Part shown: positions 8,018 through 16,281 of the stretch, one piece after another
Layout: every line of letters begins with the position of its first letter
Numbering within the stretch: the stretch's first letter is position 1
Assembly: GCF_024362805.1 (NCBI RefSeq)
Contig: NZ_CP093299.1
Location: 2,946,001-3,010,000, forward strand
Direction of reading: 5' to 3'
From: Salipaludibacillus sp. LMS25
GTDB lineage: Bacteria > Bacillota > Bacilli > Bacillales > Salisediminibacteriaceae
DNA: 64,000 nucleotides
Notes under the pieces: model-generated
What the model saw: only the letters and a program-made list of their open reading frames with translations
Told to the model about the DNA's origin: nothing
Databases searched by the model: none
Position numbers and translations under genes: made by a program

Positions 8018-8079
8018 TTGAAAGTCAAAAAAGGTCAAACTATAATAGTGTTAAATGGTCAAAGATAGTCAAAGTCAAA
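8018..8079 (+). promoter_or_regulatory. clpE promoter with two CtsR boxes
   Basis: SigA-type promoter TTGAAA (8018-8023), 17-bp spacer, TATAAT (8041-8046). Two CtsR heptad direct repeats flank the -10: AGTCAAA-AAA-GGTCAAA (8023-8039) and GGTCAAA-GAT-AGTCAAA (8057-8073), the latter followed by a further GTCAAA. This is the classical class III heat-shock arrangement, so clpE should be repressed by CtsR and induced by heat or protein damage. Confidence 0.9.
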
Positions 8080-8102
8080 AACTTTTAAGGAGGTTATATA
8101 TT

Positions 8103-10211
8103 ATGATGTGTCAACAATGTCAAGAAAGGCGAGCAACTGTTGGATTGAACATTCAGGTGAATCAGGAGAAACATCAGCTTCGTTTATGCCATATGTGTTT
8201 TGAAAAGCTACAGGCGGAAAATAAAGTGCCATCTCATTTTGGAGGAGGTATCCCACATGATTTATTTAACCAATTTGGCTTTACAAATATGAATACCAAC
8301 CAGCACGATGAGCAGCAAGCTAACCGCGGAGGGGGAGTGCTTGATCAGCTAGGCCAAAATGTGACCCATGCAGCAAAAGCAGGATTAATCGACCCGGTCA
8401 TTGGACGAGATGAAGAAGTAGAGCGTGTGATTGAAATTCTTAACCGTCGTAATAAAAATAATCCAGTGCTCATCGGAGAGCCAGGAGTTGGTAAAACAGC
8501 GATCGTTGAAGGGCTTGCCCTTAAAATAAGTGAAGGAAACGTCCCTGCTAAACTACTAAATAAAGAGGTCTATTTACTTGATGTGGCCTCTCTCGTGGCT
8601 AACACAGGGATACGAGGACAATTTGAAGAACGGTTAAAACAATTAATTGCTGAATTACAGCAGCGTAAAAATGTTATTTTATTCATTGATGAAATTCATC
8701 AGGTCGTTGGCGCAGGATCAGCTGAAGGAGCGATGGATGCAGGGAACATTCTTAAGCCGGCACTTGCCCGAGGTGAATTACAAGTTGTGGGAGCCACAAC
8801 CTTAAAGGAATATCGAACGATTGAAAAAGATGCGGCACTTGAACGGCGCTTTCAACCTGTGATGGTTCATGAGCCTGCACTTGAAGAAGCAGAAGCGATT
8901 TTGAAAGGGATTCAAGCGAAGTATGAGGATTACCATCAAGTTTCCTATACGGATGAAGCTATTACTGCGTGTGTGAATCTGTCACATCGTTACATCCAAG
9001 ATCGTTTCCTACCTGATAAAGCGATCGATTTACTCGATGAAGCGGGCTCAAAAGCTAATCTTGTTTCGGGAGCTCAACCTCAAGGAGAGATTGACCAACG
9101 ACTTAATGAGATCATGAAAGAAAAAGAACTTGTATTAAAAGAAGAAAATTATGAAAAAGCAGCTACATTACGGGATGAAGAAGAACGTCTTGAAAAACAA
9201 CTTAATAAAAACACAAATACAAAAGCAGTTGTAGACGTGGCACAAATTCAAGCCATTATCGAGAAACAAACAGGGATTCCAGTAGGGAAACTCCAAGAAA
9301 CTGAAGCTTCGAAAATGAATAGCTTAGTAGATAATCTAACTAAAAAAGTGATCGGTCAAGAAGAAGCTGTGAAAAAAGTAGCTAAAGCTGTGCGAAGATC
9401 ACGGGCAGGGTTGAAAGCGAAACATCGCCCTATTGGCTCATTTCTATTCGTTGGCCCAACAGGCGTGGGGAAAACCGAATTGACAAAATCATTAGCAGAA
9501 GAGCTCTTTGGATCAAAAGAGGCGATGATTCGCCTCGACATGAGTGAATATATGGAGAAGCATACCGTGTCCAAATTAATCGGTTCACCTCCAGGTTATG
9601 TTGGTCATGAAGAAGCCGGGCAGTTAACAGAAAAAGTTCGCAGAAATCCTTACGCCATTATCTTACTGGATGAAATTGAAAAAGCTCATCCAGATGTGCA
9701 ACACGCCTTTTTGCAAATAATGGAGGACGGCCGTCTCACTGACAGTCAAGGACGGACAGTAAGTTTTAAAGACACTGTGATTATCATGACAAGCAATGCC
9801 GGTGTTGGTTCTAAAAAAGTGACAGTCGGTTTTGGGGCAAATGAAGCGTTAAATCAAACCTCTCTATTAGACTCACTCTCATCTTATTTTAAGCCAGAAT
9901 TTCTTAATAGATTTGATGCGATTATTGAGTTTAAACAGTTGGAGAAAGACCACTTAATGACGATTGTGGATCTTATGCTCGACGAATTACAAACGACGTT
10001 AACGGAGCAGAAGAGGACGCTTCACGTCTCAGCAGAAGCAAAAGAAAAGCTTGCAGATCTAGGTTATCACCCGTCATTCGGTGCGCGCCCTTTACGTCGC
10101 GCTTTACAGGATCAAGTGGAAGACCGCCTTACCGATTTAATTCTTGAGGACGATACCATTACCAACATCTCTGTGACCGTGGAGAATGATGAAATTAGTG
10201 TGAGTGTTTAA
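8103..10211 (+). CDS. clpE: ClpE, ATP-dependent protease ATPase subunit
   Basis: Unfoldase of the HSP100 family that feeds ClpP; a stress protein also acting on CtsR. 702 residues from the ATG at 8103 (AAGGAGG 9 nt upstream); the ATG at 8055 lies inside the CtsR operator and is not the start. Order: N-terminal zinc finger (MMCQQC and LCHMC), AAA module 1 with Walker A GEPGVGKT and Walker B LFIDEIH, a UVR-like motif in the middle ([19 protein letters not shown]), AAA module 2 with [10 protein letters not shown], and the Clp C-terminal domain ([15 protein letters not shown]). Monocistronic, with a long hairpin downstream. Confidence 0.96.
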   Translation: MMCQQCQERRATVGLNIQVNQEKHQLRLCHMCFEKLQAENKVPSHFGGGIPHDLFNQFGFTNMNTNQHDEQQANRGGGVLDQLGQNVTHAAKAGLIDPVIGRDEEVERVIEILNRRNKNNPVLIGEPGVGKTAIVEGLALKISEGNVPAKLLNKEVYLLDVASLVANTGIRGQFEERLKQLIAELQQRKNVILFIDEIHQVVGAGSAEGAMDAGNILKPALARGELQVVGATTLKEYRTIEKDAALERRFQPVMVHEPALEEAEAILKGIQAKYEDYHQVSYTDEAITACVNLSHRYIQDRFLPDKAIDLLDEAGSKANLVSGAQPQGEIDQRLNEIMKEKELVLKEENYEKAATLRDEEERLEKQLNKNTNTKAVVDVAQIQAIIEKQTGIPVGKLQETEASKMNSLVDNLTKKVIGQEEAVKKVAKAVRRSRAGLKAKHRPIGSFLFVGPTGVGKTELTKSLAEELFGSKEAMIRLDMSEYMEKHTVSKLIGSPPGYVGHEEAGQLTEKVRRNPYAIILLDEIEKAHPDVQHAFLQIMEDGRLTDSQGRTVSFKDTVIIMTSNAGVGSKKVTVGFGANEALNQTSLLDSLSSYFKPEFLNRFDAIIEFKQLEKDHLMTIVDLMLDELQTTLTEQKRTLHVSAEAKEKLADLGYHPSFGARPLRRALQDQVEDRLTDLILEDDTITNISVTVENDEISVSV

Positions 10212-10311
10212 TAGAGCAGAGAGTAGCAAACAGTGGAAGACAAGTAAAGGAGTAGTTTCACTGACTAAAGTTGAGAAGCTTCTTTTTCCATATGTCACCT
10301 AAACTATAGGG

Positions 10312-10350
10312 AACGCCCTGAGTCCTGTATGGCAGTGGACTCAGGGCGTT
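10312..10350 (+). terminator. Long hairpin after clpE
   Basis: Perfect 14-bp arms AACGCCCTGAGTCC (10312-10325) and GGACTCAGGGCGTT (10337-10350). There is no U-tract, but the position about 100 bp after clpE fits a terminator. Confidence 0.65.
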
Positions 10351-10830
10351 GTTATGACATAATTATGTCGATAGACTGTGCTTAAATTCGTCCAATAGAA
10401 TTGGGAATGAGCAGGAATAATGAAAAGGGGCGTTCAGTATTAAGAACTATTAAGCGGCTTCACGTCACCCTAAGACAGATGAGTGTAAGTTTGGAACTGT
10501 ATATTTCTTTTAGATGTTATCAAATAGGAAAGGTAGACCATTTTCCAGATAATAGCCATGTTAATAATCAATAACGCCTCATAAAAATGACTAGATAATA
10601 TTATTTCTAGTCTCTAATTATATGACGTAAGTCTCATTTTTAAAATTAAATGTTTTATATAAGTTATAAGTGGAACGAGAGAGGATGGATGGAGAAATCC
10701 TAATAGTCTGATAATTTGATTGGAGGATTGATCCGGCATGACACATCGGATAATGAGCCACAAAGCATTATGTCTGTATAAAGAATAGCACCTTATCTCA
10801 AATTCAGTCAGCATGTCATAAAGAATTTAT
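10351..10830. other. Intergenic region upstream of ectD
   Basis: No gene is supported; the minus-strand ORF at 10614-10814 has no ribosome binding site or recognisable protein character. A small inverted repeat, GACTAGA (10589-10595) and TCTAGTC (10606-10612), around an AT-rich loop could be a regulator site for ectD. No clear promoter was identified. Confidence 0.4.
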
Positions 10831-10846
10831 AGGAGGTATGTGTGAT

Positions 10847-11776
10847 ATGGTACAAGATTTATATCCATCTAGATTAAATGAGAAGGCATCTATTTTTGAA
10901 AGGAAAGACCCTGTTATCCATAACGAAAAAGCGTATGAGGAAGGCCCTTTATCGCGAAAAGAGTTGAACTTTTACGACCAAAATGGCTATATTATGTTGG
11001 AAAAATTCTTTGATGATGACCAGCTAAATATGATGAAGCAAGAGCTTCAGTATACGATGGACCAAAACCGTCATCGCCACTCTGATGAGGTGATAAAAGA
11101 ACCGAGCAGTAATGACATTCGTTCCATATTTGAGGTTCATAAAGACGGAGGTTTTTTTGAAAAGCTCTCTCAAAATGAACGGCTCGTTAAAATTTGTGAG
11201 CAGATTCTTGGCAGTCAAGTGTATATTAACCAATCGCGAATAAATTTCAAGCCAGGCTTTAAAGGAAAAGAGTTTTATTGGCATTCAGACTTTGAAACAT
11301 GGCATATGGAAGATGGGATGCCACGCATGCGAGCATTAAGTTGCTCCATCATTTTAACAGATAATTATGAGTATAACGGGCCACTTATGCTTATACCTGG
11401 TTCCCATAAGTGGTATGTTTCCACATCAGGAGAAACACCTGAAGAGAATTATAAATCGTCATTGCAAAAACAAGAAGTAGGGGTTCCAGACAATAAAAGT
11501 ATGGAATGGCTCGTTAAACAGGCTGGCGGTCAAATCGATCGTGCTACTGGCCCTGCAGGCTCCGTCTTATTATTTGAATGTAATACGATGCACGGGTCTG
11601 CCGGCAATATTTCACCGTATCCACGGAGTAACGTCTTCTTCGTCTATAACTCTATTAAAAATAAGCTTGAAAAGCCGTTCGGTGGTACGGAACCTCGTCC
11701 TGAATTTTTAGCTAATAGGGATAATGTGAAACCAATTGAACCAGCCAAAAGTTTAAACTATTCACGTAAATATTAA
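10847..11776 (+). CDS. ectD: EctD, ectoine hydroxylase
   Basis: Fe(II)/2-oxoglutarate dioxygenase converting ectoine to 5-hydroxyectoine, a compatible solute for salt and heat. From the ATG at 10847 (AGGAGG 10 nt upstream; the ATG at 10838 is too close to it) the protein is 309 residues and starts MVQDLYPSRLNEK. The family signature FYWHSDFETWHMEDGMPRMR is present at about 143-162, with iron ligands H146 and D148 and distal H249 (TMHGSAGN). The ectoine synthesis genes ectABC are not adjacent, so ectoine must be made from another locus or imported. A terminator follows, so it is a single-gene unit. Confidence 0.95.
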   Translation: MVQDLYPSRLNEKASIFERKDPVIHNEKAYEEGPLSRKELNFYDQNGYIMLEKFFDDDQLNMMKQELQYTMDQNRHRHSDEVIKEPSSNDIRSIFEVHKDGGFFEKLSQNERLVKICEQILGSQVYINQSRINFKPGFKGKEFYWHSDFETWHMEDGMPRMRALSCSIILTDNYEYNGPLMLIPGSHKWYVSTSGETPEENYKSSLQKQEVGVPDNKSMEWLVKQAGGQIDRATGPAGSVLLFECNTMHGSAGNISPYPRSNVFFVYNSIKNKLEKPFGGTEPRPEFLANRDNVKPIEPAKSLNYSRKY

Positions 11777-11787
11777 ATAGAGTCATA

Positions 11788-11823
11788 AAGCGCTTGCCTT
11801 TGTAAATGAGGCAGGTGCTTTTT
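11788..11823 (+). terminator. Terminator after ectD
   Basis: Arms AAGCGCTTGCCT and AGGCAGGTGCTT pair over 12 bp with two wobbles, then TTTT, starting 11 bp after the ectD stop. Confidence 0.8.
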
Positions 11824-11992
11824 ACGTAGGCGACTTAACACATGAAATAGAGGCGTCCATACTAAGTGGCGATCAGAGCATTCATGGACATGCTTTATGG
11901 TTCATCTTAAGGTTCGATCACGTTACGTTTGTCTCAGTTTCTTCATTGTAATTATCTTTGAAAGATATAATTTACTTTTCTATCTGTAGGTG

Positions 11993-12021
11993 TTTACAAT
12001 TACCGGAAAGGTCAGTACAAT
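11993..12021 (+). promoter_or_regulatory. Promoter of the thiamine uptake operon
   Basis: TTTACA (11993-11998), 17-bp spacer, TACAAT (12016-12021), placed 25-30 bp before the TPP riboswitch aptamer. Confidence 0.7.
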
Positions 12022-12044
12022 AGAAGACAATATGATAGCCGTGT

Positions 12045-12135
12045 TCGCACTAGGGGCGCTTTAGCTGAGAGACAGGTGGAAGTCCTGTTAACCCTTTGAA
12101 CCCGATCTGGATAATACCAGCGTGGGGAAGTGCAG
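12045..12135 (+). promoter_or_regulatory. TPP riboswitch (thi-box) aptamer
   Basis: Conserved thi-box blocks in order: ACTAGGGGCGC, GCTGAGA, ACCCTTTGAACCCGATCTGG, ATAATACCAGCGTGGGGAAG. With TPP bound, transcription should stop at the terminator at 12189-12223, so ykoFEDC is expressed when thiamine pyrophosphate is low. Confidence 0.97.
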
Positions 12136-12188
12136 GTACACACATGTAGCCTGTTTATTAAAGGGGCTTTTATTACATGGACGTAACT

Positions 12189-12223
12189 GCATCTTCCTTA
12201 TTTGGAAGGTGCGTTTTTTATTT
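12189..12223 (+). terminator. Riboswitch expression-platform terminator
   Basis: Arms GCATCTTCC (12189-12197) and GGAAGGTGC (12204-12212), then GTTTTTTATTT. It lies 54 bp downstream of the TPP aptamer and is the likely regulated terminator. Confidence 0.85.
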
Positions 12224-12272
12224 GTGCGAGACTCATAGACTAAAAGTAATGCTTCAGTGAGGCGCGGTGATC

Positions 12273-12431
12273 ATAAAACTAAGCTTCAATCAGTGGGCGT
12301 TTTCCTTCAGCCCCCACTGATTGTTAGTTTAACTTATCGGCCCTTTAGGGGCAGTTTATCCCCCACCTAAACTTGTCGATCTTCTTAAGTTTTGAGATGG
12401 GGGTTTTACCGCCCCTTAAGAGTGGGAAAAA
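12273..12431 (-). repeat. Dispersed element A, copy A3, inside the ykoF leader
   Basis: Full-length A in minus orientation, bounded by ATAAA (12273-12277) and AAAAA (12427-12431). It lies between the riboswitch terminator and the ykoF ribosome binding site, so every read-through transcript carries the element's hairpins in its 5' leader. Confidence 0.9.
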
Positions 12432-12457
12432 TGTTGATTATGTAGGAGGCATTTGTG

Positions 12458-13060
12458 ATGCAAAGGTTAAGTTGTGGAACGAGCAGAATCGTAGGGTGCC
12501 GATTTTCGGTGTATCCCATGACAGACAATTTTGTCGAGGTCATTAAAGGAGCATTAGACGAAGTAGACATGTCAAAAGTATGGAAACACACAGATGACGT
12601 AAGCACGTGTATTCGCGGTCGCAGCGAGCATGTGTTTGATGTGGTTAAAGCTATATTTATTCATGCTGCAAAAACAGGTGTCCATGTTGCTTTCAACGGC
12701 ACGTTTTCAATTGGATGTCCTGGAGACTCAGAAGGAGACACGTATATGTCAGAGGATAATAGACGGATGAATGAGGAGAAATCTCAAGCAGAAAAGGTGA
12801 CTGCCGCCTCACAATTCGCCCTTTATCCTATGAACAATCCAGATTACATGCAAATCATCGCTGATCAAGTGCAGATTGCCGAGAAGCATGGCACTTTCAC
12901 AAAAGGGGTGCATTATGCGAGCCGATTAGACGGTGATGCCAATGATGTCTTTCAGACGTTGGAAGAGGCTTTCAAGAACACATCTAACACAGCTGATAAA
13001 AGCCATGTAACCATGACGGTGGCGATCTCAGCCAACAGTCCATCAAATAAAGACATGTAG
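12458..13060 (+). CDS. ykoF: YkoF, thiamine/HMP-binding accessory protein
   Basis: 200 residues, two tandem copies of the YKOF domain: first about 5-95 (CGTSRIVGCRFSVYPMTDNF, VSTCIRGRSEHVFDVVKAIF), second about 108-195 (QFALYPMNNPDYMQIIADQV, GVHYASRLDGDANDVFQTLE). The B. subtilis homologue binds thiamine and belongs to the thi-box ykoFEDC operon for uptake of hydroxymethylpyrimidine or thiamine. The ATG at 12458 has TAGGAGGC 8 nt upstream. First gene after the TPP riboswitch. Confidence 0.94.
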   Translation: MQRLSCGTSRIVGCRFSVYPMTDNFVEVIKGALDEVDMSKVWKHTDDVSTCIRGRSEHVFDVVKAIFIHAAKTGVHVAFNGTFSIGCPGDSEGDTYMSEDNRRMNEEKSQAEKVTAASQFALYPMNNPDYMQIIADQVQIAEKHGTFTKGVHYASRLDGDANDVFQTLEEAFKNTSNTADKSHVTMTVAISANSPSNKDM

Positions 13061-13073
13061 GAGGGCGCGACGT

Positions 13074-13679
13074 ATGATGAAGCATTGGAAACTGAAAGAA
13101 ATCGTATTAATGTCGATCTTTGGGGTTGTTTTCGGTCTGATCTATCTTATGTTTTTTTTGGTCGGTCAAGGCTTAAGCAACTTTTTAACTCCTTTTGGAT
13201 TAGCACCGTTTGGTTATGAAGTTATTTTTGGCATTTGGTTTATCGTATCGATCATTGCCGCTTATGTCATCCGTAAGCCTGGAGCGGCCTTTTTTTCTGA
13301 ATTAATTGCTGGAACAGTTGAAGTATTAATCGGTAGCCCATCAGGTCCCGCATTAATTATTACGGCCGCTATTCAAGGTATTGGTGCCGAAATTGTATTC
13401 CTTGCTACCCGTTATCGCAACTTCTCACTCCATATTCTCATACTGGCAGGGATGTCAGCGGCTGTTTTCAGTTTTGCGTGGAGCTGGTTTTCCTCTGGGA
13501 TGGCCGCCCTTACTCCCGGTCTCATCGTCGCGACACTAGTTGTAAGAGTATTAAGCGGCGCACTACTGGCAGGTGTGCTCGGGAAATATATTAGTGATCA
13601 ATTGGCCGAAACCGGTGTTTTACAAGGATATGCGTTAGGAAAGGAGCGTCAGGAAAAACGTGAAAAATCAGCGTCATGA
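13074..13679 (+). CDS. ykoE: YkoE, substrate-binding (S) component of ECF transporter
   Basis: Membrane S-component that binds the pyrimidine or thiamine substrate. 201 residues with about five to six membrane helices (IVLMSIFGVVFGLIYLMFFLV at the N-terminus, then FGIWFIVSIIAAYVI, ALIITAAIQGIGAEIVFL and others) and a charged C-terminal tail. AGGAGGG lies 8 nt before the ATG. It overlaps the following ykoD by 20 bp, indicating translational coupling. Confidence 0.93.
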   Translation: MMKHWKLKEIVLMSIFGVVFGLIYLMFFLVGQGLSNFLTPFGLAPFGYEVIFGIWFIVSIIAAYVIRKPGAAFFSELIAGTVEVLIGSPSGPALIITAAIQGIGAEIVFLATRYRNFSLHILILAGMSAAVFSFAWSWFSSGMAALTPGLIVATLVVRVLSGALLAGVLGKYISDQLAETGVLQGYALGKERQEKREKSAS

Positions 13680-15243
13680 AGACCATCATCCGATTATCCG
13701 TGTGGAAGAGCTCGTATTTGCTTATGAAAAAAATCACGACAAACCTCTGATTGATCACGTTAGCTTCACTCTTGAAAAAGGTGAATTGGCTCTCCTAATG
13801 GGCGCGAGCGGATCTGGAAAAAGTACTCTAGCTCTTAGTTTAAATGGCCTGTATCCAGAAGCGGTAGAAGGCTTTCAACAAGGCAGCATTTTTTTCCGAG
13901 GCGTCCTTCTTGAAAACTATGAAAAAGGGGTAGTAAATCAGCATATCGGAATTGTGTTTCAAGATCCAGAAAGTCAGTTTTGTATGGTAACGGTTGAGAA
14001 TGAACTAGCTTTCACAATGGAAAACTGTTCAATTCCGAGAAGCGAGATGAAAAAACGTATGGACGATGTGCTGAAGATAACGGGTTTAACTAACATGAAA
14101 AAGCGTGCCATTCATGAATTGTCTGGAGGTCAAAAGCAAAAAGTTGCCTTAGCTTCTGTCTTATTATTGGAACCGGACGTCCTTATTCTTGATGAACCGA
14201 CGGCCAATTTGGACCCAGTTTCCAGCCTAGAGTTTATTGAACTTGTAGCAGAACTCCAGCGAAAAAAGCGTTTAACGGTTGTGGTCATCGAGCATCAATT
14301 GGATGATTGGCTTCCCTTCGCACAACGTATCTTTGCTCTAGGGAAAAATGGGCAACTCTTTGCAGACGGAGAGCCGCAGAACGTGCTTATGGAGCAAGCT
14401 GAACAATTTAAGTCTGAAGGCATTTATTTACCGTTCGAAAAAGCAAGCGCTCAAAGTCCAATTGCTAATTATGCCTATGACAGCAATGCGACGACACTGC
14501 AAATAGAAGACTTAACGTTTAAGCGAAAAGAAAAAAAGATATTAACAGAAATGAATGTATCACTACGGAAAGGTGAGTTTGTCGCGATTGTTGGAGAGAA
14601 CGGGGCAGGAAAATCGACGCTTCTTCAAGTGATGGCAGGATTAGTGCGTCCTAACCAAGGAAAGGTGACTTTTCTCGATAAAGCGCTTGATGAATGGACT
14701 GAAAGCGATTTGCGTCGGGCCATGGGATTTGTTTTTCAGAATCCGGAGCATCAATTTATTACCGATACCGTAGCTGATGAATTAGCATTTGGGATGAAGC
14801 TTAACGACCATAATCCCTCTGATATTGAAAATAAAGTGGCAGAACTTCTTCATCATTTTCAGCTAGAAAACCATCGATGGCACAATCCTTTTTCCTTGAG
14901 TGGCGGTCAGAAAAGGCGTTTAAGTGTGGCTACGATGCTTGATGAGACACCTGAGCTGTTGTTATTTGATGAACCGACATTCGGTCAAGATGCCCATACA
15001 ACCACTGAATTAATGAAAATCATCCTCGATTTGAAAGCCAAAGGAACGACGATTGTTTTTGTGACACATGATATGAATCTAGTGGATATGTATAGTGAGC
15101 GGGTTATCGTATTGGATGAAGGACGGATCGCTTTTCAAGGGATACCAGCTGAGTTATGGTCAGATTACGAGCTCGTCTATCGCGCACGGCTGCGGCTTCC
15201 GTATCGATTGCAAAAGCAAGTGAAAACAGGTGACGTGATATGA
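13660..15243 (+). CDS. ykoD: YkoD, double ATPase of ECF transporter
   Basis: 527 residues, two fused ABC ATPase domains that power the ECF module. Domain 1 has Walker A GASGSGKST near 48, signature LSGGQKQKVA and Walker B VLILDEPTANLDP. Domain 2 has Walker A GENGAGKST near 312, signature LSGGQKRRLS and Walker B LLLFDEPTFGQD. GTG start at 13660, preceded by AGGA, lying inside the end of ykoE. The stop overlaps the ykoC start by 4 bp (ATGA). Confidence 0.94.
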   Translation: MKNQRHEDHHPIIRVEELVFAYEKNHDKPLIDHVSFTLEKGELALLMGASGSGKSTLALSLNGLYPEAVEGFQQGSIFFRGVLLENYEKGVVNQHIGIVFQDPESQFCMVTVENELAFTMENCSIPRSEMKKRMDDVLKITGLTNMKKRAIHELSGGQKQKVALASVLLLEPDVLILDEPTANLDPVSSLEFIELVAELQRKKRLTVVVIEHQLDDWLPFAQRIFALGKNGQLFADGEPQNVLMEQAEQFKSEGIYLPFEKASAQSPIANYAYDSNATTLQIEDLTFKRKEKKILTEMNVSLRKGEFVAIVGENGAGKSTLLQVMAGLVRPNQGKVTFLDKALDEWTESDLRRAMGFVFQNPEHQFITDTVADELAFGMKLNDHNPSDIENKVAELLHHFQLENHRWHNPFSLSGGQKRRLSVATMLDETPELLLFDEPTFGQDAHTTTELMKIILDLKAKGTTIVFVTHDMNLVDMYSERVIVLDEGRIAFQGIPAELWSDYELVYRARLRLPYRLQKQVKTGDVI

Positions 15244-16022
15244 TTGCAACAGTAAACCCAGCGATAAAAATGACGGCCATTCTCATTCCTGGTGTTTTGC
15301 TCAGTTTCAGCTTTGATATTTTCACTCCCCTTGTTTACTTACTATTTATTATCACGGTGACCTTTCTATTTAGTAATATCTCGTTTAAAAAATGGCTGCT
15401 CGTATTCTCACCATTCATTTTTCTGTCAGTAGGATTTGCCTTGATGACCATTTTGCATACGAGTGATGGATTTGGTGAGGGCGCTTTATTATTTGAATTT
15501 TTATGGTTTGAAGTGACGACAGGCAGTGTCATGGTAGGGATAAGCCTTGCTCTACGTTCCCTCTGTTTTGTTGCTTTATCACTATTGTTTGTATTAACGA
15601 CAGATTCTACAGCCTTTATGCTTAGTTTGATGCAACAATTCAAATTACCGCCTAAGCTAACGTACGGCATACTTGCCGGCTATCGTTTTTTGCCTACCTT
15701 TAAACATGAATTTGAAGTGTTAAAGCAAGCTCATCGCATTCGTGGCGTGGGGAGAGCCAAGGGGATTAAAGGACGTATTAATCAATGCCGCCGCTACGCC
15801 ATTCCGTTAATGGCCAATGCGATTCGAAAAGCTGAGCGAGTTGCAATTGCAATGGAATCGAAAGGTTTTACAGGCTCGTCTCATAGAACCTACTATCATC
15901 ATATGACAGTAGGAAAAAAAGATTGGGTATTTTTTGGCGGAATTGTAGGCGTCTTTTTCCTCGTTATTTTCATCTCCTATTCTCTTGGTTATTTAAATAT
16001 TTTTGGTCATCAATTCGGTTAA
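15240..16022 (+). CDS. ykoC: YkoC, ECF transporter T component
   Basis: Transmembrane coupling subunit (EcfT/CbiQ family), 260 residues. Hydrophobic N-terminal half with several helices, then the cytoplasmic coupling segment with the two short Ala-Arg-Gly-type motifs (IRGVGRAKGIKGRI about 165-180 and ERVAIAMESKGFTG about 200-214) and a last helix at 225-250. It overlaps ykoD by 4 bp and ends the operon. No dedicated terminator precedes the family C array. Confidence 0.93.
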   Translation: MIATVNPAIKMTAILIPGVLLSFSFDIFTPLVYLLFIITVTFLFSNISFKKWLLVFSPFIFLSVGFALMTILHTSDGFGEGALLFEFLWFEVTTGSVMVGISLALRSLCFVALSLLFVLTTDSTAFMLSLMQQFKLPPKLTYGILAGYRFLPTFKHEFEVLKQAHRIRGVGRAKGIKGRINQCRRYAIPLMANAIRKAERVAIAMESKGFTGSSHRTYYHHMTVGKKDWVFFGGIVGVFFLVIFISYSLGYLNIFGHQFG

Positions 16023-16053
16023 GAAACGGAAAGTAACTCAAAAGTTACGGAGG

Positions 16054-16225
16054 GAATGCTGAAAAAACGAGGGTTACTGCTGAATTCAAGGCGTGCAGCT
16101 AGAAATCAAGGCGTTGTTGCGTAAGAAAGAAGAGTGAATGCTGAAAAATGAGTTGTAGCTGCGTAAAAAAGCGCGTTTGATGCTGAAAACCGAGGAGTTA
16201 TTACTGAATTCAAGGTTAGCAGCTG
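16054..16225 (+). repeat. Family C repeat array C1
   Basis: Degenerate tandem units of about 20-25 bp that start TGCTGAAA or TGCGTAAAAAA and tend to end GTTA or GTTG, for example ATGCTGAAAAAACGAGGG, ATGCTGAAAAATGAGTTG and CTGCGTAAAAAAGCGCG. It lies between the convergent ykoC and the AbgT-type gene. Confidence 0.75.
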
Positions 16226-16230
16226 TATTA

Positions 16231-16264
16231 AAGAAGGTTATCACCAAAATGGGATAACCTTCTT
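16231..16264. terminator. Bidirectional terminator
   Basis: Perfect 12-bp arms AAGAAGGTTATC (16231-16242) and GATAACCTTCTT (16253-16264) between convergent genes, with T-rich flanks on both strands. Confidence 0.8.
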
Positions 16265-16281
16265 CCTTTCAAACCGAAATG

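Noticed and set aside
10614..10814. 66-residue minus-strand ORF upstream of ectD
   Set aside because: No ribosome binding site, no protein character; lies where the ectD promoter must be.
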